Part shown: positions 23,101-32,906 of the stretch, one piece after another
Position numbering within the stretch: position 1 is the stretch's first letter
Layout: each line of letters opens with the position of its first letter
NCBI RefSeq assembly: GCF_022867795.2
Contig: NZ_CP107006.1
Location: 1,364,001 to 1,428,000, forward strand
Length of the DNA stretch: 64,000 nt
Direction of reading: 5' to 3'
From: Chitinophaga horti
GTDB lineage: Bacteria > Bacteroidota > Bacteroidia > Chitinophagales > Chitinophagaceae
Notes under the pieces: generated by a model
Seen by the model: only the letters and a program-made list of their open reading frames with translations
Told to the model about the DNA's origin: nothing
Database searches by the model: none
Made by a program: the position numbers and the translations under genes

Positions 23101-26100
23101 ATGTTGATGCAGCAGCATTACATAGTCGCATTGGGTGCCTCCGCAGGCGGTCTTGAGGCTATCCAGGAATTTTTCGACCATATGCCCCGCACGGAGAACC
23201 TGTCCTTCGTGATCATCCAGCACTTGTCGCCGGATTTTAAAAGCCTGCTTGTAGAGTTGGTAGGCCGCCACACTCATATGAAGGTGGTGGAAGCCGCGGA
23301 TGAGCAACCCGTGCAGAAAAACTGCATCTATGTTATTCCGAACAATAAATTCATTTCCATTAAGCGAAATAAACTGGTGCTGGCCGTTAAACAGCATGAC
23401 AGCGCACCTAATAACGCCATCGATATTTTCTTTTCCTCCCTCGCGGAAGAAAAGAAGGACCGTGCCATCGCGGTAGTATTATCTGGCACAGGCTCCGATG
23501 GTACCAAGGGTATAGCCAAAATAAAAGAGTTGGGCGGTATGACATTAGTGCAGGAGCCGAATACGGCCCGCTTTGACGGTATGCCCAACAGCGCTATCAA
23601 TTCTGGTAATGCGGATGTGATTACCACGCCGGCAAAAATGCCCGATGCCATCCTGTCGCTCATACACGAACCCAGCGCCTCCACACTCAATAAGGTAGAA
23701 CTGGACGAAGAACTGCTGAACCAAATTTTTGAACTCATCGCGAAAGAAGCGGGGCAGGACTTTCACTATTATAAAACCCCCACCATCCTGCGCCGCATCA
23801 GCCGAAGGGTAGTGATGGGTAATTTTAAGGATGCCGATGCTTACGTTACACACCTGCAGAAGGACCCCGAGGAGGTAAAAAGCCTCGCGAAGGATTTCCT
23901 GATAGGGGTGACGCGGTTTTTCCGCGACGCAGAAGCTTTCGTGACTTTACAGGAGAAGGTGCTGCCTGGCATGCTGGCGGCAAAAGAAGATGGCGGACTG
24001 GTGAAGGTTTGGATACCTGCCTGCAGCACCGGCGAAGAAGCTTATTCCGTAGCCATTGCCGTCGAAGAAGCGATCCTGCGCAGCGATAAACGAATCGACG
24101 TAAAGATATTTGCTACGGACATCGATGCTGCCAACCTGGAAGTGGCCTCGGCCGGTGTATACCCCGCTACGATTGAAAAGGATGTAGACCACGAATTGCT
24201 CGAGAAATACTTCCTCTTCAGGAACAATACCTATTCTATCAGCCCGCGCATCCGCAAACGCATCGTTTTCGCAAAGCACGACATTATAAAAGATCCGCCC
24301 TTTATAAAGAACGACCTGGTATGTTGCCGCAACATGCTCATTTATATGAATCCTGTTTTGCAGGAACGGGTTTTTTCGATTTTGCATTTTGCTGTGAATA
24401 CGGGCGGATACCTGTTTTTAGGTCCGAGTGAAAACCCAACTTTCGAAAGAACGACGGTGCAGCAGATTAGCTCCAAGTGGAAGATGTATCGCAAAACGGC
24501 AGAAAGCAAACCCCGGCCATATCTTTCAGATGGCTTCCGGGTGCTGCCTTCGCTGCAGAACGAACAACTGAAAATTAAACGCATTAAGGAAGGGGAAACC
24601 CGCGGCCAGCAGGACTTGTGGGACGATGTGAAGGCAACCGTAACGACTGATCTTGGCTTCCTGGCGGTTTACATAGACCGCAGTTTCGAGATCCGCGAAA
24701 CTATCGGTAATTACGAGTTGTTACTGTCCCTGCCCAAAAAGAACCTGAGCCTGAACTTCGTGCGCATGCTTCCGCAAGACCTGTCTATCACACTCAATAA
24801 GGAAATCCGCAAGGCATGGAAGACCGGGCAGAAGGTGAAAATAGAAGGGTTAGCATTCGTCAGGAGCAGCGAAACGCAGTTGCTGAATGTGATCATCAAT
24901 CCGCATGTACCGTCCTCCGAAGAACTTACCCTGGTGGTGATCAGCAAAGGTGGTACACAAACAGGAAGTAATGGTCAGCAGCACATGGTACAGCAGGCCG
25001 TTAATGGCCAGGACCATGACTATATCATGAACCTGGAATCGGAGCTGGCGGATGTGAAGAACAGTCTGCAGATGGCTGTCGAAGACCTGGAAACCACCAA
25101 CGAGGAACTGCAAAGCTCCAACGAAGAACTGCTCTCTTCCAACGAAGAATTGCAAAGCTCCAACGAGGAACTGCAATCGCTGAACGAGGAGCTGTACACA
25201 CTCAATACTGAACACCAGTTGAAGATCCGCGAACTGGTGGAATTGAACGATGACCTTAACAACTATTTCCGCAGTACAGATATTGCCCAGATCTTCCTGG
25301 ACAATAACCTGAACATCCGGAAGTTTAACCCGGCCTCTGCCAGCATGATCAATTTTATTGAGAGTGACCTGGGCAGGCCGATATCGCATATTTCCAACAA
25401 TATCCGCTACGAAACCCTGCTGGAAGACATCCGCCAGGTGCAGCGTACGCACGAGGTGGTGGAAAAAGAAGTGGAACTGAACGAAGGCCGCCACCTGCTG
25501 ATGCGCATTATGCCTTATGTAACCCGCGACGGGCGTTATGAAGGACTGATCATCACGTTTGTTGACATTACCACCATTACTGATCTCAACAATATCGTAA
25601 GAGGTGTGTTCAATGCCAGCGTGAGTGGCGTTTTCGCGTTCAGGGCCGTGCGGGACAACCGGGGTAAGATATCCGACTTTACAGTGATCGCTGCCAATAA
25701 CATGGCGCGCCGGTTATTCGAACTGGAAGAGAAAAAACTGGAAGGTGAGGGGATGAAAGCCCTGTTACCGCAGCTCTCCGTCAGCGAATTAATGGACCAG
25801 TACATTTCCGTAGTAGAGAATGATAAGAGTGTTACCAGGGATGTGTATCTCGAAGATAGAGACCGCTGGTTTGAGCTGACTGCCGTGAAGATGCACGAAG
25901 GCTTCGTAGGCACGTTCACCGACATTACGGATAAAAAACGTGGCGAACAGCGCATCCGCAAAAGTTATAGTGAACTGAACGAGGCAAAGGAAACGCTTAA
26001 AAAGCTGAATGCCGAACTGGAAGATAAGGTGAGGGAGCGTACCCGCGAACTTTCCTTCAGTGAAGAACGTTTCCGCCTGGTAGCCCGGGCGACGAACGAT

Positions 26101-27585
26101 ACCCTGTGGGATTGGGACCTGGCCAGCAATAAAATCTGGTGGAGCGAATCGTTCGCTAAAATGTTCGGGTTTTCCAAGCCCGACTTTAGCCGTGCCGAAT
26201 GGGCGCAGCATATTCACCCCGACGAGCGCGCCCAGGTAGAGGCGGCGCTGTACGGCGTCATCAACGAAAACAAAAACCAGTGGAATTGCGAATACCGCTT
26301 CCGGCGGGAGAATGGCGAATATGCCCACATCCTCGACCGCGGTTACGTACTGCATAACGAGTTTGGCGTGCCTTACCGTATGCTCGGTTCCATCCTCGAC
26401 CTTACCGCGCAAAAGCAGGCGGAACTGGAAGTGGCCAGCAATATCGCCCAACGCCAGTTCCTGGCCGAGTCGATGCCATTAATGGTGTGGACCGCAGACG
26501 CCGATGGCAAGGTCGACTTCGTAAACCGCCAGTTCGAGTTTTATACCGGCATCTTCTACGACGATGCCATGGAGGGTGGCTGGCAGCAAGCCATCTGGAA
26601 AGAAGACCTGCCCATGCTGCTGGATACCTGGCAACGTGCTGCCACCGTCAAGGCCGACTTCCACTGCGAGGTACGGGTGATGGTGAGCAAAAAGGACTTC
26701 CGCTGGAACCTGTTACGCGCAAAAGCACGTAAGGACCAGAAAGGAGCGCTGATCAGCTGGGTGATTACCACTACCGATATTCACGAACAAAAAGTAATGA
26801 ATGAGATACTGGAGGAAAAAGTAGAGGAGCGTACCCGCCAGCTGCTCGCCATCAACCGCGAGCTGGAAGCCAGCAACAACGACCTGCAACTCTTTGCCTC
26901 TGTGGCCTCCCATGACCTGCAGGAGCCGCTGCGTAAGATCCATATGTTCTCCAAACTGGTAAAAGACCGCCACGATGGCGATCTGCCGGAGGATACCCAT
27001 CTCTACCTGGATAAGATTATGCAGTCGGCCAGGCGTATGAAAGCGCTGGTTATCAATATATTGAACTTCTCTAAACTCTCTGCCGACCAGGCCGAATACA
27101 CCAAAACGGACGTGGCGCAGGTGGTAAAAGAGGTAATGGACGACTTCGAGGTGATCATCCGGGAGAAGAATGCGGTAATAGAAGTGGGGGATATTCCGCC
27201 GCTGGCCGTTAACCGCCTGCAAATCCAGCAGGTGTTCCAGAACCTGATCAGTAACGCCCTGAAGTTTACGACGCCGGGCGAAGCACCCAAAGTAAGCATT
27301 ACCGGCTACCGGGTCGCCCAATTGTCATTTACCGCTCCGGAAGACCCGACAGGCCGCTGGTGCCGTATCTCTGTAAAAGATAATGGAATAGGTTTTGATA
27401 CAGAATATAAAAACCGCATCTTTGGGCTCTTCCATCGGTTGAATTCTAAAGACAGGTTTGAAGGTACAGGCATAGGCCTTGCTATTACCAAAAAGATAGT
27501 GGAAAAGCACAACGGTATTATCACTGCGGAAAGCAATGAGGGAGAAGGTGCGGTATTTACAATAATTTTACCCATGGACCAATGA
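23101..27585 (+). CDS. CheB-CheR-PAS hybrid sensor histidine kinase
   Basis: 1494 residues, cytoplasmic. Order: CheB methylesterase (residues 5-190; catalytic Ser14 in GASAGG, His41 in QHLSP, Asp133 in SGTGSDG); CheR methyltransferase (about 205-470; ACSTGEEAYS, ATDIDAANLE, CRNMLIYMNP); a long coiled coil with repeated SSNEELQ units (about 640-720); four PAS-like domains (about 725-1240); HisKA with His1271 in ASHDLQEP; HATPase (NALKFT, DNGIGFD, GTGIGLAI). There is no chromophore or membrane domain. It sits 11 bp after the phytochrome gene and overlaps the response-regulator gene by four bases (ATGA), which makes the three a signalling operon. Confidence 0.93.
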   Translation: MLMQQHYIVALGASAGGLEAIQEFFDHMPRTENLSFVIIQHLSPDFKSLLVELVGRHTHMKVVEAADEQPVQKNCIYVIPNNKFISIKRNKLVLAVKQHDSAPNNAIDIFFSSLAEEKKDRAIAVVLSGTGSDGTKGIAKIKELGGMTLVQEPNTARFDGMPNSAINSGNADVITTPAKMPDAILSLIHEPSASTLNKVELDEELLNQIFELIAKEAGQDFHYYKTPTILRRISRRVVMGNFKDADAYVTHLQKDPEEVKSLAKDFLIGVTRFFRDAEAFVTLQEKVLPGMLAAKEDGGLVKVWIPACSTGEEAYSVAIAVEEAILRSDKRIDVKIFATDIDAANLEVASAGVYPATIEKDVDHELLEKYFLFRNNTYSISPRIRKRIVFAKHDIIKDPPFIKNDLVCCRNMLIYMNPVLQERVFSILHFAVNTGGYLFLGPSENPTFERTTVQQISSKWKMYRKTAESKPRPYLSDGFRVLPSLQNEQLKIKRIKEGETRGQQDLWDDVKATVTTDLGFLAVYIDRSFEIRETIGNYELLLSLPKKNLSLNFVRMLPQDLSITLNKEIRKAWKTGQKVKIEGLAFVRSSETQLLNVIINPHVPSSEELTLVVISKGGTQTGSNGQQHMVQQAVNGQDHDYIMNLESELADVKNSLQMAVEDLETTNEELQSSNEELLSSNEELQSSNEELQSLNEELYTLNTEHQLKIRELVELNDDLNNYFRSTDIAQIFLDNNLNIRKFNPASASMINFIESDLGRPISHISNNIRYETLLEDIRQVQRTHEVVEKEVELNEGRHLLMRIMPYVTRDGRYEGLIITFVDITTITDLNNIVRGVFNASVSGVFAFRAVRDNRGKISDFTVIAANNMARRLFELEEKKLEGEGMKALLPQLSVSELMDQYISVVENDKSVTRDVYLEDRDRWFELTAVKMHEGFVGTFTDITDKKRGEQRIRKSYSELNEAKETLKKLNAELEDKVRERTRELSFSEERFRLVARATNDTLWDWDLASNKIWWSESFAKMFGFSKPDFSRAEWAQHIHPDERAQVEAALYGVINENKNQWNCEYRFRRENGEYAHILDRGYVLHNEFGVPYRMLGSILDLTAQKQAELEVASNIAQRQFLAESMPLMVWTADADGKVDFVNRQFEFYTGIFYDDAMEGGWQQAIWKEDLPMLLDTWQRAATVKADFHCEVRVMVSKKDFRWNLLRAKARKDQKGALISWVITTTDIHEQKVMNEILEEKVEERTRQLLAINRELEASNNDLQLFASVASHDLQEPLRKIHMFSKLVKDRHDGDLPEDTHLYLDKIMQSARRMKALVINILNFSKLSADQAEYTKTDVAQVVKEVMDDFEVIIREKNAVIEVGDIPPLAVNRLQIQQVFQNLISNALKFTTPGEAPKVSITGYRVAQLSFTAPEDPTGRWCRISVKDNGIGFDTEYKNRIFGLFHRLNSKDRFEGTGIGLAITKKIVEKHNGIITAESNEGEGAVFTIILPMDQ

Positions 27586-28046
27586 GTATTATAGAAGCAG
27601 CCAGCAGCGCAATAACATACAAAAAAATTCTACTGGCAGAGGACGATGAGGACGACAGGCTCATATTTTCAGCCATTGTGAATGACCTCGGTAATGCAAG
27701 CGACTTTGTCTTTGAGACCGTAGAAAACGGCATTGACGTCATCCAATACCTTAAGCGGCATGAAGAAGAATTGCCCAGCCTGATCATCCTGGACCAGAAC
27801 ATGCCCCGTATGAATGGCCGGGAAACACTGGCTGCACTGAAGGCAGATGACCGTTTCGCGCATATTCCCGTAGTAATATATTCTACTTACAACGATTCCC
27901 GCCTGATCAATGAATGCATGACCGGCGGCGCAGATCAGATCATCACCAAACCAGATTCCTTCGAAGGCTTCCGGGACATGATCCTGAAACTCTCTGCGCG
28001 CTATTTACAGGATGCTAATCCTGCATTGAAGCATAAGTCAGCTTAA
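27582..28046 (+). CDS. Single-domain response regulator (Rcp1-like)
   Basis: 154 residues, receiver domain only. Acidic pocket AEDDEDD (residues 19-25), phospho-acceptor Asp71 in LIILDQNMPRMNG, and the conserved Lys in ITKPDSF. The type matches Rcp1/phytochrome response regulators. The ATG overlaps the stop of the kinase gene. No output domain, so it either acts as a phosphate shuttle or binds a partner. Confidence 0.92.
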   Translation: MSIIEAASSAITYKKILLAEDDEDDRLIFSAIVNDLGNASDFVFETVENGIDVIQYLKRHEEELPSLIILDQNMPRMNGRETLAALKADDRFAHIPVVIYSTYNDSRLINECMTGGADQIITKPDSFEGFRDMILKLSARYLQDANPALKHKSA

Positions 28047-28068
28047 TGCTAAAAAGATAAGTGGGGTA

Positions 28069-28143
28069 GCCGGCGTATACGAATTTCCCATATATGGGTA
28101 GACAAATACCCAGCTACACACAGCTTACGCATTATACGCCGGC
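28069..28143. other. Nested inverted repeats between convergent genes
   Basis: GCCGGCGTATA (28069-28079) and its exact complement TATACGCCGGC (28133-28143) flank 53 bp. Inside are the perfect palindrome CCCATATATGGG (28087-28098) and a competing hairpin GGGTA-GACAAA-TACCC (28096-28111). The right arm contains the stop codon region of the MarR gene. It may be a shared terminator or a cruciform. Confidence 0.5.
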
Positions 28144-28785
28144 AGGTTCATCGCCGCGTAAACTCGCATATATAATTTTTCGCTCGTTATTGAAAAGATG
28201 GTCATGGTAATCGTCCAGCTTGCTCAGCAGGAACAACAGATCGTGTTTTTCCTCCCTGGACAGGTTGCCGGAAGCCAACGTACTCACTCTCGCCATTTTC
28301 GCAAACACCTCCGTTAATACTGATCTGCCTTTCGGCGTGAGACTCAGTAACTTGCTACGCTGGTCGGTCGTGTCGTCCTGCTGGTCTACCAACCCCGCGT
28401 TTAACAGGCGGCGGATGATTTCCATACCGGTAGGCTTTTCGTGAATGTTTTTCGTGATCAGTTCTGTTTTTTTCAACTGACCGTCCTTGAGCAAAGTGGC
28501 CAAATAACTGAACTCTTCTGCGCTCTGTAGCGGGGTGTGCTGCAGCGCGTTACGCGAATACAGGCGAACATAGCGGTGCAGCCGCACTACCTTTCGCCCG
28601 ATAGCTGTTTCGAGGGTAACATCTACTTCTGTGTTATCAGACTGTTTCACTGTTTTCCGCTCTCTGCGCACCTTGTTCCCCAGCCAGCTGGCAAAGTCCG
28701 ATATATCGGCCTGCCCGGGGGCTCTGTGCTCCTGCTCGAATGTTTCGAGGTGAGCGACGAGGGAGGTAAGTAATGCATAATTCAT
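28132..28785 (-). CDS. MarR-family transcriptional regulator
   Basis: 217 residues with a winged helix-turn-helix: EEFSYLATLLKDGQLKKTEL, HEKPTGMEIIRRLLNAGLV, then the wing DQQDDTTDQRSKLLSLTPKG. The N-terminal 70 residues form an extra helical part. It binds DNA as a dimer; its ligand and target are unknown. It converges with the phytochrome operon and is followed upstream by a gene-free gap, so autoregulation is possible but no operator was recognised. Confidence 0.85.
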   Translation of the reverse strand: MNYALLTSLVAHLETFEQEHRAPGQADISDFASWLGNKVRRERKTVKQSDNTEVDVTLETAIGRKVVRLHRYVRLYSRNALQHTPLQSAEEFSYLATLLKDGQLKKTELITKNIHEKPTGMEIIRRLLNAGLVDQQDDTTDQRSKLLSLTPKGRSVLTEVFAKMARVSTLASGNLSREEKHDLLFLLSKLDDYHDHLFNNERKIIYASLRGDEPAGV

Positions 28786-29099
28786 AGTCGATGGTATAAA
28801 TTAGTGTGTATAAATGCTTTCCTTATTTCTTTTAGTTTGATGACATCTTATTCACTATGTTGCAATACTTCTCCGTTACCAATGGCGTATATATACAAGC
28901 ATAAAATGTCTGTTGTCTTAGCTCGGGTTTACTCCGTTTGCGGGCCTCAGGGACGGGGGTAGTGTTTTGCTGTAACCAGATTTTGGATTTCCTTGCCTTC
29001 TAATAGATCACGCATCACGGGTACCGAGTTTTAGTTCACGGCCCTTAAGTTAACCACACTTCGCGAAATTGACAGATTTAATTTGTTAATGGGCAGAAT
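28786..29099. other. Gene-free gap between MarR and acyl-CoA ligase genes
   Basis: 314 bp without a credible frame. It should hold the MarR promoter, but no TAnnTTTG match in a good place was found on the minus strand. The middle part (about 28918-29040) is GC-rich (GGGCCTCAGGGACGGGGG); I recognise no RNA family in it. Confidence 0.5.
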
Positions 29100-30899
29100 T
29101 TATGGATGAACATCATAAATCCGTTCGATGGCATCCTTATATTTCTCCATCACGATCTTTCTCTTAAGGCTGAGCTTGGGCGTCATTTCCCCGGTTTCGA
29201 TGCTCCATTCACGAGGCATGAGTTCGAAACGTTTGATCTGTTCCACATGGTTAAAATAGTTATTAAAACTCTCGACCACTTCTTTGAACATTTCCAGCAC
29301 TTTGGGTTCGCGTATAGCAGCTTCATTCGTCGTAAACGTGAGGCCGTTTTGCGGCATCCACTGCTTTAACATCGTGAAGGATGGAACAATGAGGGCGCCT
29401 ACAAACTTGCGCTCGTTACCTACTACCATGATCTGCTCCACGAAGGGGCTTTCTTTCATTTTATTTTCGATCGGCTGCGGGGCTACATACTTGCCGCCGC
29501 TGGTCTTGAACAATTCTTTTTTACGGTCGGTGATCTTCAGGAATTTCTGATCGATCCACACACCAATATCCCCCGTATGCAGCCAGCCGTCAATAACGGT
29601 TTCTGCGGTAAGGTCGGGGCGTTTATAGTAGCCTTTCATGACGGTAGGGCCTTTCACCAGGATCTCTCCATCTTCTGCTAACTTTACTTCAATGCCGGTA
29701 ATAGCCGGGCCTGTTGTACCAAAGTAGCGGTCGCCCAATGGCTTCTTGCGGTTCACGCTGATTACCGGGCTGTTTTCGGTGGGGCCGTAGCCCTCGTATA
29801 CAGGAATTTGTGCGGCGTTGAAAATACGCAGGAGTTTTTCGTTACAGGCGGCGCCACCGGTTACAATAAAGGTGATGCGACCACCGAGCGCCTCGCGCCA
29901 TTTACTGAACACGAGTTTGTTGGCAATCCTAAGTTTAAAATTATACCAGGCGCCATGATCTTTCTTCACATCGTATTTGCCTGCGAGCGATACCGACCAA
30001 AAGAAGAGTTTACGTTTAAGGCCGGTAAGTTCATTACCTTTCGACATGATCTTCTCGAACACCTTCTCCAGCAAGCGCGGCACGGTAGTAAATCCATCGG
30101 GTTTGATCTCGCGGAGGTTGTCGGCGATTTTTTCCATACTCTCGGCGTAGTAAATACTGATGCCGCTGTACAGGTAGATATAAGTACATGTTTTTTCGAA
30201 AATGTGATTAAGCGGCAGGAAGCTCAGTACCTTCGACTCCGGCGCATCTTCAAAAGGAAAACTTTCTTTGGAAAAGAATACGTTGCTGATGATGTTGCGG
30301 TGCGTGAGCATCACGCCTTTCGGCTGGCCGGTGGTGCCTGAGGTGTAGATGATCGTCGCCAGGTGTTCCCAGTCAATTTCCGCCTTCACCTTTTCCACTT
30401 GTTGCAACAGTTCGGGCGTAGCACCGTCCATTACTTTGGTCCAGTGATCGGCCTGTGGCGTTTCGTCAAACGTAAAGATGTTACGCAGGGAGGGAACATC
30501 ATGGCTGATGCTGCGTGCTTTTAATAACAACTCTTCGCTGCTTACGAACAGGTATTTAACAGCCGCGTCGTTTAAAATGAATTGTAATTCCTGTACGCTG
30601 CAGGTAGGGTAGATGGGCACCAGGATGGCGCCAGTCTGTTGTACGGCAATATCCGTAAACACCCATTCCGGACGGTTGTTACTGATGATGGCGATCTTAT
30701 CGGCGCCTTCCGGCGTGTAGTCGTTACCGCTTACACCCAGTTGCAGTAATCCTGCGCTGAATTTGTTAGTGATCGTGCTAACATCTTGCGTACTGTAAGG
30801 TTTCCATTCGCCGTTCACCTTCGATACCAGCATCTCCTGTTTCGGGAACTTCTCTGATTGGAACTTAACAGCGTCGAACAGTCTGTATGGTTTTAACAT
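29100..30899 (-). CDS. Long-chain fatty acid-CoA ligase (AMP-binding)
   Basis: 599 residues of the ANL superfamily. It activates fatty acids with ATP and CoA. Signature P-loop TIIYTSGTTGQPKGVMLTHRN (residues about 180-200), then GYGPTENSPV, the GWLHTGDIG motif with the conserved Asp, and the hinge ITDRKKELFKTSGGKYVAP with the catalytic Lys region. Length and the YGPTE(N)SP form fit the FAA1-like subgroup of Bacteroidota. Peripheral membrane or cytoplasmic. Alone in its transcription unit, divergent from the Crp-like regulator. Confidence 0.93.
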   Translation of the reverse strand: MLKPYRLFDAVKFQSEKFPKQEMLVSKVNGEWKPYSTQDVSTITNKFSAGLLQLGVSGNDYTPEGADKIAIISNNRPEWVFTDIAVQQTGAILVPIYPTCSVQELQFILNDAAVKYLFVSSEELLLKARSISHDVPSLRNIFTFDETPQADHWTKVMDGATPELLQQVEKVKAEIDWEHLATIIYTSGTTGQPKGVMLTHRNIISNVFFSKESFPFEDAPESKVLSFLPLNHIFEKTCTYIYLYSGISIYYAESMEKIADNLREIKPDGFTTVPRLLEKVFEKIMSKGNELTGLKRKLFFWSVSLAGKYDVKKDHGAWYNFKLRIANKLVFSKWREALGGRITFIVTGGAACNEKLLRIFNAAQIPVYEGYGPTENSPVISVNRKKPLGDRYFGTTGPAITGIEVKLAEDGEILVKGPTVMKGYYKRPDLTAETVIDGWLHTGDIGVWIDQKFLKITDRKKELFKTSGGKYVAPQPIENKMKESPFVEQIMVVGNERKFVGALIVPSFTMLKQWMPQNGLTFTTNEAAIREPKVLEMFKEVVESFNNYFNHVEQIKRFELMPREWSIETGEMTPKLSLKRKIVMEKYKDAIERIYDVHP

Positions 30900-30998
30900 A
30901 AACGTAGGGAATTACAGATGGAAAGATAAAAAAAATCTGCAATGTGGGTTGCAGTAATAAAGTTAAAGTCTGCTATCTTTATCGTTTAACCGGATCAT

Positions 30999-31568
30999 AT
31001 GACCCCTTTTACAGCAGCCATACATACGATAAGTCCATTGTCGCCCGCCACTATAGCAGCTTTCGATGCGGAAGTAATTCACATGCCCAGGGTACAACGA
31101 TACACGCAATTACTGGAAGTGGGCGATGTGGCCCGGCAGTTTTTTTACCTGCAACGCGGCCTGGCCCGGGTGTATTATTACCATAAGGGTGTGGATGTGA
31201 CAGACTATTTCGCTATCGATCAGCAGTTTATCGGCGGGGTGGAAAGTTTGTTTACGGGGCAGGCATCTAAAAAGGCGATACAAGTGCTGGAGAACAGCGA
31301 TGTGTATGCTATTTCGTCGGAGGCATTGGAAAGACTGAGCCGCGAATACCATGAAGTGGAACGTGCCGGCCGTCGCCTTGTTACCTTCGCCTTCCTGGAA
31401 GGACAACGCCGTATCGAGTCCATCCGCTTTCACGAAGCAAAGGAGCGGTACCGCGAGCTGGACCAGAAGTACCCGGGACTGCTGAATCGTGCGCCGCTGA
31501 AGTATGTGGCGTCGTACCTGGGTATCACGCCCGTGAGCCTTAGCAGGTTGCGGTCGCAGCTGGATTAA
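30999..31568 (+). CDS. Crp/Fnr-family transcriptional regulator
   Basis: 189 residues. The N-terminal cyclic-nucleotide-binding-type beta-roll (YTQLLEVGDVARQFFYLQRG, VTDYFAIDQQFIGGVESLFTG) is followed by a long dimer helix and a C-terminal HTH (APLKYVASYLGITPVSLSRLRSQ). No Fe-S cysteines. This short form is very common in Bacteroidota and its ligand is usually unknown. It diverges from the acyl-CoA ligase and could regulate it; that is inference from position. Confidence 0.9.
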   Translation: MTPFTAAIHTISPLSPATIAAFDAEVIHMPRVQRYTQLLEVGDVARQFFYLQRGLARVYYYHKGVDVTDYFAIDQQFIGGVESLFTGQASKKAIQVLENSDVYAISSEALERLSREYHEVERAGRRLVTFAFLEGQRRIESIRFHEAKERYRELDQKYPGLLNRAPLKYVASYLGITPVSLSRLRSQLD

Positions 31569-31742
31569 ACCGCACAGCTATGAACTATGTTGCACCTCAC
31601 CCCGGCCATTACACCCGTAAGCCCGGGCATGTTGCCAGCGCAGCTGGATGGATGCGCGCACCGCTGAAAAACATGATGCAGTTCAACTGGTTACGCTCAC
31701 AGGTTGCGCCCTCCCAATTAATTATCATATGAAAAGTGATTT

Positions 31743-31750
31743 TAGTTTTG
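31743..31750 (+). promoter_or_regulatory. Possible promoter -7 box for the monooxygenase
   Basis: TAGTTTTG fits TAnnTTTG and is 20 bp before the start codon. No -33 element is evident. Confidence 0.4.
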
Positions 31751-31769
31751 TTTGCTTCAACTTTGCAGT

Positions 31770-32906
31770 ATGAAAGTAACGATTCTCGGCGCGGGTATAG
31801 CAGGACTTACCACCGCCATTGCCCTGAAAAAGGCCGGCATACCTGCGCAGGTATTTGAGGCCGCCCCACAAATTAAAGCCGTAGGCGCCGGATTAGGATT
31901 AGCGCCCAACGCCATGTTGGCCCTCCAGAAACTCGGACTCTCCGAAAAGATCATTCCCCTCGGCGCCCGTTTACCCCATTTCTCCATTCTCACCCGCGAA
32001 GGCAAAGTCATATCGCGCAACGACAGTAACGTGATCGGTGAAAAGTATGGGTTGGATAACTTTACCATTCACCGTGCGGAATTACATGAAGCGTTGTTGT
32101 CGGAGTTGAATCCCGCTGATATATTCACCGGCAAACGTGCTGTAGACCTGGAACGGATTGGCAAAAGCATCCGTTTACATTTTGCAGATGGCAGTACCCA
32201 CGATACCGATTGCCTGCTGGTGGCAGATGGTATTAATTCGGCCGTACGCGCGAAAATAGTACCCGATGTGCAGGTGCGTTATTCCGGATACACCTGCTGG
32301 CGTGCCGTGATTAATTATACCGGAGATGAGCCGCCCGGTGCCACAGAAACCTGGGGCGCACAAGGCCGCGTGGGCGTGATACCTTTAACGAAACAACGCA
32401 TCTATTGGTTTGCCTGCATCAACGCCAAGGCCGGCGAGCAACGCTATCGTAATTATACTGCCCGCAACCTGTACGAACACTTCCGTCAATACCACGATCC
32501 CATTCCTTCACTGCTCGCACAAACCCAGGACACGCAGCTGTTGAAGAACGACATTTACGACCTGAAGCCCCTGAAACGTTTCGCTTACGGGAATGTATTG
32601 TTACTCGGTGATGCCGCGCACGCCACCACGCCGAATATGGGACAGGGAGCCTGCCAGGCAATTGAAGACGCAGTGGTGTTAGCCGACGAGTGGCAGCGGC
32701 ATGGTACGTTCGAATATGCATTCCCCGCATTCGAACAACGCAGGCTTGCACGAACGACAGATATTATCAACCAGAGCCGTACGATCGGGCAGGTGGCGCA
32801 GTTAGAGAACAGCTTACTGATCGGCGCGCGCGATTTGCTGCTGCGGTCTATGCCAGCCTCGTTCCGGATGAAGCAGTTCGATAAATTGTATACCGTAGAC
32901 TTTTAA
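31770..32906 (+). CDS. FAD-dependent aromatic-type monooxygenase
   Basis: 378 residues of the UbiH/PHBH flavoprotein family. The FAD dinucleotide fold is at the very N-terminus (MKVTILGAGIAGLTTAIALK); the DG motif is in LLVADGINSAVR; the second FAD motif is LLGDAAHATTPNMGQGACQA. The start at 31770 is taken since the fold begins there. It hydroxylates a small organic substrate with NAD(P)H; substrate unknown. Relatives include salicylate hydroxylases and TetX-like proteins. Its stop codon overlaps that of the convergent membrane protein by four bases. Confidence 0.9.
   Translation: MKVTILGAGIAGLTTAIALKKAGIPAQVFEAAPQIKAVGAGLGLAPNAMLALQKLGLSEKIIPLGARLPHFSILTREGKVISRNDSNVIGEKYGLDNFTIHRAELHEALLSELNPADIFTGKRAVDLERIGKSIRLHFADGSTHDTDCLLVADGINSAVRAKIVPDVQVRYSGYTCWRAVINYTGDEPPGATETWGAQGRVGVIPLTKQRIYWFACINAKAGEQRYRNYTARNLYEHFRQYHDPIPSLLAQTQDTQLLKNDIYDLKPLKRFAYGNVLLLGDAAHATTPNMGQGACQAIEDAVVLADEWQRHGTFEYAFPAFEQRRLARTTDIINQSRTIGQVAQLENSLLIGARDLLLRSMPASFRMKQFDKLYTVDF

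Noticed and set aside
31580..31732. 50-codon frame after the Crp-like regulator
   Set aside because: No signal, no hydrophobic pattern, no known homologue; composition looks random.
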